From assembly GCA_903918195.1 (NCBI GenBank), contig CAIXDS010000330.1:21598-85597 (forward strand): a stretch of 64,000 bases of DNA, in the 5' to 3' direction. Under the pieces are notes generated by a model. The model had not been told where the DNA came from. It did not search any database and saw only the letters and a program-made list of their open reading frames with translations. This document shows positions 16,542-24,351 of this stretch, one piece after another. Made by a program: the position numbers and the translations under genes. Numbering within the stretch: position 1 is the first letter of the stretch; each line of letters opens with the position of its first letter. The stretch is from an uncultured Acetobacteraceae bacterium (GTDB taxonomy: Bacteria > Pseudomonadota > Alphaproteobacteria > Acetobacterales > Acetobacteraceae).

Positions 16542-18917
16542 TCACGCGTGATCGCCGACGCCTTGCGGCACCGGCGACGGCGTCGGCGGCAGCTCCGGCG
16601 GCGGCACGCCCAGCACCCGATGGCTGGTCCAGGGGCTCTCGACCGCCAGTTCGTCGAAGCGCGCCTTGATGCGGCGGTTGAGCTCCCGCGCCACCGCCCA
16701 GCGCTGCGCTGGCACCGTCTTGGTACGGGTGCGCAATACCAGCGCGGTGTCGAGGAACTTCTCCACCCCCATCACATCGAGATCGTCGCGGATGGCGATT
16801 TCCCAGCGCGGTTCCTGCCGCATCTCGCGGGCCGCCGCGCGCACGAGGTCGGCGATGCGGTCGGGGTCCTCGGTCAGGCTGATGCTGACATCGACCACCG
16901 CGTAGCCGAAATCGCGCGTCTGGTTGGTGACGGTGGTGACCGCGCTGAACGGCACGATATGCACCGAGCCGTCCAGCGCGCGCAACCGGATGGTGCGGAT
17001 CGACAGCGCTTCCACCGTGCCGGACATGCCGCCGAGGCTGACCACGTCGCCCACCTGCATGGCGTTCTCCAGCAGCAGGAACAGGCCGGTGATGATGTCC
17101 TGCACCAGTTTCTGCGAGCCGAAGCCGATCGCCAGGCCGACCACGCCAGCGCCGGCCAGCAGGGGGGCGATGTTCAGGCCGATCTCGCTGAGCACCATGA
17201 GCCCGGCGATGGTGCAGATGGTGACCAGCAGGGTGGTGCGCAGCATCGGCAGCAGGGTGCGCAGCCGTGCCGAACGGGCGGCCTGGGCCTCGCGCGTCAG
17301 CCGCGCCAGATGCAGGTGGATGGCGATATTGGTCGCCTCCCACACCGCCAGCGCCACCGCCAGCGTGGCGGCGACGCCGCCGAGCACGCTGGCGATCCGC
17401 CCGCCCAGCGCGCCGCCGGTGAACCAGGAGAGGGCGTTGAACCCCCAGGCCTGCAACAACGCCACCATCGCGACCGTGGTGATGACGGCGGTGAGCAGCG
17501 TGCGGACGACCGGCTGGTAGCCGCGCGCGCGCGCCTCCAGCCCCGGGTGGCGCGTCGCGGTTTCCGGTGAGATGCGCACGGCGCGGTCGAGCGCGCTCTC
17601 GGCGATGATGGACAGCAGCCGCGCCAGCACGACGATCACCATGGTCGCCACCACCCCGCGCACCAGCCGGGTGAACCCGTTCGGCAGCTCGAAGGCCCAG
17701 ACCATCCACACCGCGCCCAGGTAAAAGATGGCGGCGATATGCCAACTCGCGGCGCCCCGGTCGCGCAGTTTCGCCAGGATGCCGGTGTGGCCGTCGGGGG
17801 CACGAAGGCTGGCGGCCACCGGGGCGCGAATCTGCAGCACGATGGTGATCAGGCAGGCCAGCACAAGCATTGAAAGCAGCTTGATCAGGGCGTCGTGGGC
17901 GATGTGATAAAGGCCGAACAGCCGGCCGGTCTCGGCGATTGTGGTGCCCACTGCCACCAGCACGGCGAGCCGGCGGGTCCAGGACAGCACATAGGCGGCG
18001 CGCCGCTCCGACAGCGGCACCAGCCGCAGCCGCGGGGTGCCGGGACTTGCCAGCAGGCGCATGATGGCAATGGCCAGATAGCAGGCGCCCATCGCCTGCA
18101 GCACGCCGACGATGACCAGCCGCGTGGTGTAGCTGTCGGCCAGCCGCGTTTGGGCCATGACGTAGCCGACCGCCAGCAGCGCCAGCACCGGCAGGAGATC
18201 GAGCAGGAAGCGGCCGAGCGCATAGGGCAGCCGGCGCAGCAGCAGCAGCGCCGGCAGCTTGCGGCGGAGCTTCTCGGTCTGGCCGGCCTCGGCTTCCGCC
18301 AGCCCGTCGGCTTCGGGCGGTGGCTCGGCCGGTGGGCCGCCCGGCGCGGCGCGTTCCAGCGCGCGCACCGGCCGACGCAGCGCGGTGCGGGTCGCCAGCT
18401 CGACGGCCAGCCCGGTGGCGAGCACCAGCAGCAGCCGCCAGCCGGTATTGAGCAATTGCTGCTGGCGGTCGGGGCTGGTGGCCAACTGGACCAGCCAGTT
18501 GCCGAGGGTGCGAAAATCGGCGACCCCTTCGGCAGTGGTCAGGATATCGTCCGTCAGGTGCGACAGGCGCTCGGAAGCGCTGGTGAGCACCTCCGCGGTG
18601 ACGCTGTCCGGGTCGAGCGGAATGGGGAGGGGTTTTTCCTCGGGCGGCGCTATCAGGCCGGCCGGGGCGGCGGCAACGGGCTCGGCCGCGGCGGGGCTTT
18701 CCGGCGGGGCGACGCGGGCGGCTGGCTGATCGGGGGTGGCGCGGACGATCGCGTCCAGCACGGTGATCAGCTGGGTGCGTTTGGCGTCGTCGCGCAGCAC
18801 GTCGAGCGCGGTTTGCGCCTGGGCGCGGCTGGGCAGCGCCTGGGCAGCGGCGGGGACTGCATCCAGGCCGGGGCTGAGCATGAGGGCAAGCAACAGGACA
18901 GGCAGGAAGCGGGTCAT
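16542..18917 (-). CDS. Large MscS-family mechanosensitive channel
   Basis: This 791-residue membrane protein has a signal peptide (MTRFLPVLLLALMLSPGLDA), a periplasmic N-terminal region of about 130 residues, and many membrane helices. The C-terminal third is the MscS core. Its pore helix and hinge show GVVGLAIGFGSQKLVQDIIT, and GLFLLLENAMQVGDVVSLGG is the first beta-domain strand set. IVPFSAVTTVTNQTRDFGYA marks the cytoplasmic cage. Length and layout resemble the multi-helix MscS relatives (YbdG/YbiO/MscM type) rather than the minimal MscS (286 residues). It probably relieves osmotic downshock. The end is Pro-rich (PPPELPPTPSPVP). Confidence 0.9.
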   Translation of the reverse strand: MTRFLPVLLLALMLSPGLDAVPAAAQALPSRAQAQTALDVLRDDAKRTQLITVLDAIVRATPDQPAARVAPPESPAAAEPVAAAPAGLIAPPEEKPLPIPLDPDSVTAEVLTSASERLSHLTDDILTTAEGVADFRTLGNWLVQLATSPDRQQQLLNTGWRLLLVLATGLAVELATRTALRRPVRALERAAPGGPPAEPPPEADGLAEAEAGQTEKLRRKLPALLLLRRLPYALGRFLLDLLPVLALLAVGYVMAQTRLADSYTTRLVIVGVLQAMGACYLAIAIMRLLASPGTPRLRLVPLSERRAAYVLSWTRRLAVLVAVGTTIAETGRLFGLYHIAHDALIKLLSMLVLACLITIVLQIRAPVAASLRAPDGHTGILAKLRDRGAASWHIAAIFYLGAVWMVWAFELPNGFTRLVRGVVATMVIVVLARLLSIIAESALDRAVRISPETATRHPGLEARARGYQPVVRTLLTAVITTVAMVALLQAWGFNALSWFTGGALGGRIASVLGGVAATLAVALAVWEATNIAIHLHLARLTREAQAARSARLRTLLPMLRTTLLVTICTIAGLMVLSEIGLNIAPLLAGAGVVGLAIGFGSQKLVQDIITGLFLLLENAMQVGDVVSLGGMSGTVEALSIRTIRLRALDGSVHIVPFSAVTTVTNQTRDFGYAVVDVSISLTEDPDRIADLVRAAAREMRQEPRWEIAIRDDLDVMGVEKFLDTALVLRTRTKTVPAQRWAVARELNRRIKARFDELAVESPWTSHRVLGVPPPELPPTPSPVPQGVGDHA

Positions 18918-19052
18918 GCGGGAAGGCGGACCATGCAAGGGACGGCGATGTCAACCGCGCCAATCGGCGGCGTGCCAGGGGCGGCATGACGAGCTTGTCG
19001 TTCCCCCGCGCATGGCGCAGTGAAAGCGGCGTCGCAAACGGGCAGAGCCGCG

Positions 19053-20165
19053 ATGGAAGACGTTGACTGCGTGGTGATCGGGGCAGGCGTGGTGGGCATC
19101 GCCATCGCCCGTGCCCTGGCGCTGGCCGGCCGCGAGGTGATCGTGCTGGAATCGGCAGGCGGCATCGGCACGGCAACCTCCAGCCGCAACAGCGAGGTCA
19201 TCCACGCCGGAATCTACTACCCGAAGGACAGCCTCATGGCCCGCTTCTGCGTGCAGGGCCGCCGCATGCTGTACGATTTCTGCCGCGACCGCGGCGTGCC
19301 GTTCCGCAACTGCGGCAAGCTGATCGTCGCCACCAATGCCGAGGAAGGCGAAAGGCTCGCCGGCATCAAGGCGCGCGCGGAAGCCAACGGCGTCGAGGAG
19401 ATGCGCCTGCTCACCGCCGCCGAGGCGACTGCGCTGGAACCCAAGCTTTGCTGCACCGCCGCCCTGCTCTCCGGCAGCACCGGCGTGCTGGACAGTCACG
19501 CCTATATGCTGACCCTGCAGGGCGAGGCCGAACATGCCGGCGCCGTGTTCGTGTTCCACAGCCCGATCACCGGGGGCTGCGTCACCGATGCCGGCAGCGA
19601 AATCGCCGTGGGCGGGGCCGACCCCATGCGCCTGCGCTGCCGCCTTGTGGTCAACGCCGCCGGGCTGCACGCCCCGGCGGTGGCCCGTTGCTTCGCCGGC
19701 ATGCCTCGCAGCTTCATCCCCAACGCCTATTACGCCAAGGGCAGCTACTTCACCCTCGCGGGCCGCCCGCCGTTCTCCCGGCTGATTTATCCCGTGCCGA
19801 TGCCCGGCGGTCTCGGCGTGCACCTGACCATCGACCTCGGCGGCCAGGCCCGGTTCGGGCCGGATGTCGAATGGATCGACCGCATCGACTACAGCGTGGA
19901 CCCGCGCCGCGCCGACGGCTTTGTCGCCGCCGTGCGCCGCTACTGGCCCGGCCTGCCGGACGGCGCCCTGCAGCCCGGCTATGCCGGCATCCGCCCGAAA
20001 ATCGTGCCGCCAGGCGCCCCCAGCCAGGATTTTGTCGTGCAGGGGCCGCGGACCCACGGCATCCCCGGCCTGGTCCATTTGTTCGGCATCGAAAGCCCGG
20101 GGCTGACCGCTGCTATCGCGCTTGCGGATTATGTCGGGGAGATGGTGGGGGCGGCGGCAAGGTAA
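19053..20165 (+). CDS. FAD-dependent oxidoreductase, L-2-hydroxyglutarate oxidase-like
   Basis: This 370-residue protein begins at ATG 19053 ([20 protein letters not shown]). A GTG at 19020 in frame would add eleven residues not matching the family. The Rossmann FAD motif is GAGVVG, with [20 protein letters not shown] following, and [19 protein letters not shown] is the conserved substrate-side signature of LhgO-like enzymes. [20 protein letters not shown] and [11 protein letters not shown] also fit. In E. coli LhgO oxidises L-2-hydroxyglutarate to 2-oxoglutarate and passes electrons to the quinone pool. A D-amino-acid or glycerol-type oxidase is less likely given the HAGIYY motif. Confidence 0.85.
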   Translation: MEDVDCVVIGAGVVGIAIARALALAGREVIVLESAGGIGTATSSRNSEVIHAGIYYPKDSLMARFCVQGRRMLYDFCRDRGVPFRNCGKLIVATNAEEGERLAGIKARAEANGVEEMRLLTAAEATALEPKLCCTAALLSGSTGVLDSHAYMLTLQGEAEHAGAVFVFHSPITGGCVTDAGSEIAVGGADPMRLRCRLVVNAAGLHAPAVARCFAGMPRSFIPNAYYAKGSYFTLAGRPPFSRLIYPVPMPGGLGVHLTIDLGGQARFGPDVEWIDRIDYSVDPRRADGFVAAVRRYWPGLPDGALQPGYAGIRPKIVPPGAPSQDFVVQGPRTHGIPGLVHLFGIESPGLTAAIALADYVGEMVGAAAR

Positions 20166-20171
20166 GCGACG

Positions 20172-20555
20172 CTACAGAACGCTTTCCAGGTCGGTGGCTG
20201 CGAAATCCTTGCCGACGAACAGCAGGCGGCAGGAATGCTCCTTGGCCACTTCATAGGAAAAACAGTCACCGAAATTCAACCCCGCCGGGTGCATGCCCTT
20301 GCCCCATCGCGCATAGGCCTGGGCAATCCGCCGCGCGGAGGCCGGCGTAACGGTCACGATTTCGAAGCCGAGCCCATCGACCAGACTCGCCAGCTCCCCG
20401 GCAACATTCCGGCGGGCAGCTACGATCAGCGCTTCCGCCACGGTCCCGGCCGAAATCAGCACCTCGGCCTCCGCTTCAAGCGCCGCAATGCAGGCATCGG
20501 CCGCCGCCTCCCCGAGAACGATCGCCATCAGCGCCGACGTGTCGACTGCGATCAT
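20172..20555 (-). CDS. vapC: VapC-type PIN-domain toxin
   Basis: This 127-residue PIN-domain ribonuclease has all four acidic active-site positions: Asp5 (AVDTSAL), Glu41 (TVAEAL), Asp97 (LNFGDCFSYEVA) and Asp117 (FVGKDFAATD). VapC toxins cut tRNA or rRNA when freed from their antitoxin. The start ATG 20555 lies 10 bases after the antitoxin stop, the usual tight arrangement. All catalytic residues being intact suggests an active toxin. Its stop is only six bases from the convergent oxidase stop. Confidence 0.92.
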   Translation of the reverse strand: MIAVDTSALMAIVLGEAAADACIAALEAEAEVLISAGTVAEALIVAARRNVAGELASLVDGLGFEIVTVTPASARRIAQAYARWGKGMHPAGLNFGDCFSYEVAKEHSCRLLFVGKDFAATDLESVL

Positions 20556-20565
20556 GCGGAGGCGA

Positions 20566-20823
20566 TCATCCGGGCAAACCATCCTCGCCATAGAGGAAGT
20601 CCTGGCTGCGCGCGGCATCCGGCCCCGCGGTCGCCTTGGCGGCCCCCGCGCTTCGCGCTGCTTGCAGAACCTGCCGGCGAACCGTGCGGTCAGGCACCGA
20701 TCGGACCGGAACGAGACGCACGGCAGCATGGCCGTGGCGGGTCAGGATAATCTCATCCCCCGCTTCGGCACGCCGAACCAGTTCCGTCAACTGGCCCTTG
20801 GCGTCGGTTATGGAAATCTGCAT
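20566..20823 (-). CDS. vapB: Phd/YefM-type antitoxin of the VapBC-like pair
   Basis: This 85-residue protein starts MQISITDAKGQLTELVRRAE and contains the Phd/YefM N-terminal DNA-binding fold, with GDEIILTRHGHAAVRLVPV as the second strand. The C-terminal part (SQDFLYGEDGLPG) is the toxin-wrapping tail; DFLYGEDGLP is typical of antitoxins paired with PIN toxins. It should repress its own operon together with VapC. The operator candidate is the inverted repeat at 20833-20847, ten bases upstream of the start. The symbol vapB is used by partner; the fold is Phd-like. Confidence 0.9.
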   Translation of the reverse strand: MQISITDAKGQLTELVRRAEAGDEIILTRHGHAAVRLVPVRSVPDRTVRRQVLQAARSAGAAKATAGPDAARSQDFLYGEDGLPG

Positions 20824-20832
20824 TCCATCACC

Positions 20833-20847
20833 TTATCGGAACGATAA
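20833..20847 (-). promoter_or_regulatory. Candidate VapBC operator
   Basis: Perfect inverted repeat TTATCG-GAA-CGATAA, nine bases upstream of the antitoxin start and in front of its AAGG ribosome-binding site. Its position fits autorepression by the antitoxin-toxin complex. Function is inferred from position and symmetry. Confidence 0.5.
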
Positions 20848-21000
20848 CCCGCCTGAATTGCATCACAATATGGACCAGGCAATGGTCCGTTTCAACCGCG
20901 TCACCAGGATGCCGGGAGGATCGGCACCCCTCGGAGGGCGACCGCCAGCGCCCCGCCGGGCGGAAACGCCGCGTTCACCTTGCCATGCCAGTCTCGGGGC

Positions 21001-21378
21001 ATGGCGCTTCTCATCATGCTCCTGCTGGCCGCTCATGCTGCTGCTGGGCCGGCACTCGCCCAGCCGGCCGATTGCCCCGCCATCCCGGTCGGGCCGCCGA
21101 TGGATGTGGACATCTTCGTTGACCTCACCGGGCGCACGAAAGCCCCGGGCGCCGGCCCTGTCGTCGGGGCGCTGGGCCTAAAAGGGCTTCCCGCTTTCGG
21201 CACGCTGTGCGCGGCACCGCCGCCGCCCACCGGCGACGCGCTGCACGGCCCCCCTGCCCCGCACGGGTTGCTGCGCGGCGACGCCGCCGGGGATGTGCTG
21301 CGCGGCCCGCCGGCGGGCGAGGTCGTTGTCGGCCCGGCGCGTCCGGCGCCGGCACGGCCGGATGTCCCGCGCCCGTAG
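21001..21378 (+). CDS. Hypothetical exported Pro/Gly-rich protein
   Basis: This 125-residue ORF begins with a clear signal peptide (MALLIMLLLAAHAAAGPALA, cleavage likely after AQPA). The mature part is rich in Pro and Gly, with repeated GPP/APP patches and two cysteines (PADCPAIP, GTLCAAPP). No family is recognised. In-frame upstream starts exist (20980), but the signal peptide fits best from 21001. The low-complexity tail makes it uncertain whether the whole ORF is translated. Confidence 0.5.
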   Translation: MALLIMLLLAAHAAAGPALAQPADCPAIPVGPPMDVDIFVDLTGRTKAPGAGPVVGALGLKGLPAFGTLCAAPPPPTGDALHGPPAPHGLLRGDAAGDVLRGPPAGEVVVGPARPAPARPDVPRP

Positions 21379-21521
21379 CTCCGACTGCACACGGCTGGCG
21401 AAGACGTCCACACAAGTACTTGTTCGCCATGGCGGACAGCCTGTTCAGACGCCACGTGTGGTGTGTCGCGCCCGCTTCGTCGATGCGGCCGGCGCCCAGG
21501 CATAGAAACAAGGAGGTAATA

Positions 21522-21971
21522 ATGCTGGATGTCGCAATCCGTTGGATCGAGGCGATCGCAGCCGAAACCGGCGAAGTGCTCGATGTGTTCGGCGCCACGA
21601 TGACCGTCAAGCTGGACGGTGCCACCGGCCTGTTCCTGGCCGAACACACCGCCCCGCCCGGCTACGCCGTGCCGCTGCACGTGCATGACGAAGATGACGA
21701 GGTGTTCCGGATTCTCGGCGGTACGCTCACCCTGCTGACCGCGGGCGGTGAACTCCGCGCCGGCGCGGGCACCTGCGTCCACCTGCCGCACGGCGCGGCG
21801 CACGGGTTCCGCAACGAAAGCGGCACCACGGCGCATGCCCTGCTGATCTGCACGCCGGGCCGGCGCATCGCGGCAATGTTCCGGGCCCTGGACTACCTGA
21901 CGGCCACCGGCACCCCGACCGCCGATTCGATCGGGGCGGTGTGTGCGGAATACGGCGTACACATGCTCTGA
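21522..21971 (+). CDS. Cupin-domain protein
   Basis: This 149-residue single-domain cupin is preceded by a full AAGGAGGT ribosome-binding site at 21510-21517, which fixes the start at ATG 21522. Cupin motif 1 is YAVPLHVHDEDDEVFRILGG, holding two His and a Glu for a metal. Motif 2 is VHLPHGAAHGFRN with the third histidine. The sequence resembles quercetin-dioxygenase-like cupins, but the substrate is unknown. It stands alone, convergent with hpnK, with a six-base gap between the two stops. Confidence 0.85.
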   Translation: MLDVAIRWIEAIAAETGEVLDVFGATMTVKLDGATGLFLAEHTAPPGYAVPLHVHDEDDEVFRILGGTLTLLTAGGELRAGAGTCVHLPHGAAHGFRNESGTTAHALLICTPGRRIAAMFRALDYLTATGTPTADSIGAVCAEYGVHML

Positions 21972-21977
21972 CGCGGC

Positions 21978-22844
21978 TCAGCGCGGCGCCATTCCGTGCC
22001 GCGCCATTGCAGCCCGCACCGCCGGGCTGCAGAGCGCCGCCAGCTCGGCCGCGTGCTCGTAACCGGGCATCAGTGTGTCGACCGTGGCGTCGCGGCCGGC
22101 GGCGGGGTGGAAATAGATTTCGTTCCGCCCCGCCGGCAAATGCGGGATCAGCCTGAGCAGGTGGTCCTCGGTCAGGTGCCCGGTCCAGGCTAGGCCGAAC
22201 ACCGCATCGGGTGCCGCCATGCCGGCCCGCAGTACCTGCCGGCGCAGCAGCCCGGACCAGGCATACAGCGCCCGCGCGCCCAGCGTTGCCGGCACGCCGC
22301 ACGCTGCCATCACCCCCGGCGGCTCGGCTGGCACGCGCACCGCCCGCAGCCCGAACGCGCGCCCGGTCCGCACCAGCATCGCGCCCACGGTCGGATGCAG
22401 GTGCATGTGCTTGTGCGCATCGGCATGACCGAGCGGCAGCCCGGTGGCGGCGAACGCCGCGAACTGCGCCCGGATTTCCGCCGCCAACTGGCGCCGCACG
22501 CGCGGACGGAAGAAATAATTCACCCCCAGGCGAAGCTGGTCCGACGGAAACCACCCGCGCGCATCCACCAGATCGGGGATATCCGAAGGCGGCAGCACCG
22601 CCGGCCCCTCGATCACCACCAGATGCAACCCCACCCGCAGCCCCGGGTTGCGTCGCGCCCGGGCCACCGCGTCGGCGGCGGCCTCGCCGGCGACCATCAG
22701 GCTGGCGGCAGTGAGAACCCCGTCGCGATACGCGCGCTCGATGCCCTCGTTGACGGCTATCGACAGGCCGAAATCGTCAGCAGTTAAGCAAGGCCAGGGC
22801 TCTGCCCTGGACCCGCCAAGGGCCGAGAGGCCCCTGGACCCCAT
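21978..22844 (-). CDS. hpnK: Hopanoid biosynthesis-associated protein HpnK (YdjC/ChbG-like deacetylase)
   Basis: This protein has about 289 residues of the YdjC/ChbG deacetylase fold: TADDFGLSIAVNEGIERAYR with the metal-binding DD, then GLHLVVIEGPAVLPP, then LGHADAHKHMHLHPTVG. HpnK is thought to deacetylate the glucosamine head group made by HpnI during cyclitol-ether hopanoid synthesis. The N-terminus is odd: the ATG at 22844 (or GTG at 22847) lies in the hairpin-repeat pair. The first ~20 residues (GSRGLSALGGSRAEPWPC) are translated repeat, replacing the usual start of the first beta strand. The rest is intact and in frame, so the gene may still work. Confidence 0.85.
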   Translation of the reverse strand: MGSRGLSALGGSRAEPWPCLTADDFGLSIAVNEGIERAYRDGVLTAASLMVAGEAAADAVARARRNPGLRVGLHLVVIEGPAVLPPSDIPDLVDARGWFPSDQLRLGVNYFFRPRVRRQLAAEIRAQFAAFAATGLPLGHADAHKHMHLHPTVGAMLVRTGRAFGLRAVRVPAEPPGVMAACGVPATLGARALYAWSGLLRRQVLRAGMAAPDAVFGLAWTGHLTEDHLLRLIPHLPAGRNEIYFHPAAGRDATVDTLMPGYEHAAELAALCSPAVRAAMARHGMAPR

Positions 22845-22911
22845 CACTTAAAACGATTGGGTTCCAAGGGCCTCTCGGCCCTTGGCGGGTCCAGGGCAGA
22901 GCCCTGGCCTT
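22790..22911. repeat. Modular hairpin repeat, copies 3a and 3b as a perfect inverted pair
   Basis: Arms 22790-22833 and 22868-22911 are identical in inverted orientation over all 44 bases, with a 34-base spacer. Each arm holds two small hairpins: CCAGGGCTCTGCCCTGG and a second stem around CCAAGGGCC. The spacer, read on the - strand, contains AACCCAATCG, TTTTAAGTG and ATGGGG. This closely matches the centre of the copy at 63.8 kb. The hpnK start codon lies in the spacer. Confidence 0.92.
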
Positions 22912-22914
22912 CCT

Positions 22915-24351
22915 TCATGCCGCCGCCCGGTCCCGCTGCCGCTCGCGAAGAAACTGGAAGAACTCCACCCCTTCCCGCAGCCGCCGTTTCATCATCTGCG
23001 GGCTGCGCACCATCTCCCCCACGATCGAGGCGATCTTCGGCGCCCGGAAGTAGAAACGCCGATAGAACACCTCCACCGATTCGAAAATCTCGGTGTGCGA
23101 CAAATGCGGATAATGCAGCGGCGCGATCTGGATGCCGTGTTCGTCCACCAGATCGGCGTGGCTGGCATCCAGCCACCCGTTGTGCAGTGCCTGCCGGTGC
23201 AGGAACGTGCCCGGGTAAGGGGCGGCCAGCGATACCTGCATGGTGTGCGGGTTCACTTCGGTGGCGAAGCGGATGGTCTCCTCGATGGTCTCCCTGGTCT
23301 CGCCGGGCAGGCCAAGGATGAAGGTGCCGTGAATCTTGATGCCGAGTTCGTGGCAGTCCTTGGTGAACTGCTTCGCCACCTCGATCCGCATGCCCTTCTT
23401 GATGTTGTGCAATATCTGCTGGTTGCCGCTCTCATAGCCCACCAGCAGCAGCCGCAACCCGTTCTCGGCCAGCACCTTCAATGTTTCACGTGGGACATTG
23501 GCCTTGGCGTTGCAGGACCAGGTGACGCCCATGCGGCCCAGCTCGCGCGCAATTGCCTCGGCGCGCGGCAGGTTGTCGGTGAAGGTGTCGTCGTCGAAGA
23601 AGACTTCCCGCACCTGCGGAAAGGCGGATTTCAGCAGCCGGATTTCCTCGGCCACGTGGCCGGGGCTGCGCACCCGGTAGCGGTGCCCGCCGACCGTCTG
23701 CGGCCACAGGCAGAAGGTGCAATGGCTCTTGCAGCCCCGGCCCGTGTACAGCGAAACATAGGGGTGCAGCAGATAGCCGATGAAATAGTCCTCGATGCGC
23801 AGGTCGCGCTTATAGACCTCCGTCACGAACGGCAGCCGGTCCATGTCTTCGAGCACTGCGCGGTCGGGGTTGTGGACGATGGCGCCGGCCGCATTGCGCC
23901 AGGAGATGCCGTCCACCTGCGCCCAGTCGCGCCCCTCGGCGATCTCCTGGAGGGTGAAATCGAACTCGTTGCGCGCCACGAAATCAATCGGCGCGCCTTT
24001 CAGCAGGCTTTCCTCCGGCTGCACCGCCACTTTTGCGCCGACGAAGCCAATCTTCAGCCCCGGGTTGGCGTCCTTCAACGCCTGCGCCACCTTCACATCG
24101 GACGGGAACGAGGGCGTCGAGGTGTGGATGATGCACAAATCCCGCCCGCGCGCCTCGGCCAGCACCGCGTCAAGGCCGATGCGGGCCGGCGGCGCATCGA
24201 TCAGCCGGCTGCCCGGCACCAGGGCCGCGGGCTGGGCGAGCCAGGTCGGGAACCAGAAGCTCTTGATCTCGCGCTTCGCCTGATAGCGCGAACCGGCACC
24301 CCCATCGAAACCGTCAAAGCTCGGCGGCTGCAGGAACAGGGTTTTCATCAT
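22915..24351 (-). CDS. hpnJ: Hopanoid biosynthesis-associated radical SAM protein HpnJ
   Basis: This 478-residue protein has an N-terminal B12-binding-like domain (FLQPPSFDGFDGGAGSRYQA, then IGFVGAKVAVQPEESLL). A radical-SAM core follows with the 4Fe-4S cysteines C207, C211 and C214 (GRGCKSHCTFC). HpnJ is believed to catalyse ring contraction that turns the sugar head group into a cyclitol during composite hopanoid synthesis. It starts at ATG 24351, overlapping the hpnI stop (ATGA). A parS-like 16-mer lies within codons for NVPRET. The hpnI-J-K order is typical of cyclitol-ether hopanoid producers such as Acetobacteraceae and Burkholderia. Confidence 0.95.
   Translation of the reverse strand: MMKTLFLQPPSFDGFDGGAGSRYQAKREIKSFWFPTWLAQPAALVPGSRLIDAPPARIGLDAVLAEARGRDLCIIHTSTPSFPSDVKVAQALKDANPGLKIGFVGAKVAVQPEESLLKGAPIDFVARNEFDFTLQEIAEGRDWAQVDGISWRNAAGAIVHNPDRAVLEDMDRLPFVTEVYKRDLRIEDYFIGYLLHPYVSLYTGRGCKSHCTFCLWPQTVGGHRYRVRSPGHVAEEIRLLKSAFPQVREVFFDDDTFTDNLPRAEAIARELGRMGVTWSCNAKANVPRETLKVLAENGLRLLLVGYESGNQQILHNIKKGMRIEVAKQFTKDCHELGIKIHGTFILGLPGETRETIEETIRFATEVNPHTMQVSLAAPYPGTFLHRQALHNGWLDASHADLVDEHGIQIAPLHYPHLSHTEIFESVEVFYRRFYFRAPKIASIVGEMVRSPQMMKRRLREGVEFFQFLRERQRDRAAA
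23482..23497. promoter_or_regulatory. parS-like 16-mer inside hpnJ
   Basis: TGTTTCACGTGGGACA matches the parS consensus TGTTTCACGTGAAACA at 14 of 16 positions, with both central half-sites intact except for two A-to-G changes. It lies about 26 kb from the two perfect parS sites in rsmG. Many chromosomes carry extra, slightly degenerate parS copies near the origin, so a real site is possible, but chance within the NVPRET codons cannot be excluded. Confidence 0.4.

Noticed and set aside
16387..19176. Upstream extension of the argD frame to 1328 codons
   Set aside because: The extension overlaps the MscS gene in another frame and is Arg/Ala/Pro-rich junk; argD has a family-consistent start at 16386.
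22790..22911. Possible CRISPR or integron attC interpretation of the hairpin repeats
   Set aside because: There are no regularly spaced direct repeats with unique spacers, no cas or integrase gene, and no attC core sites; the units are scattered and modular.
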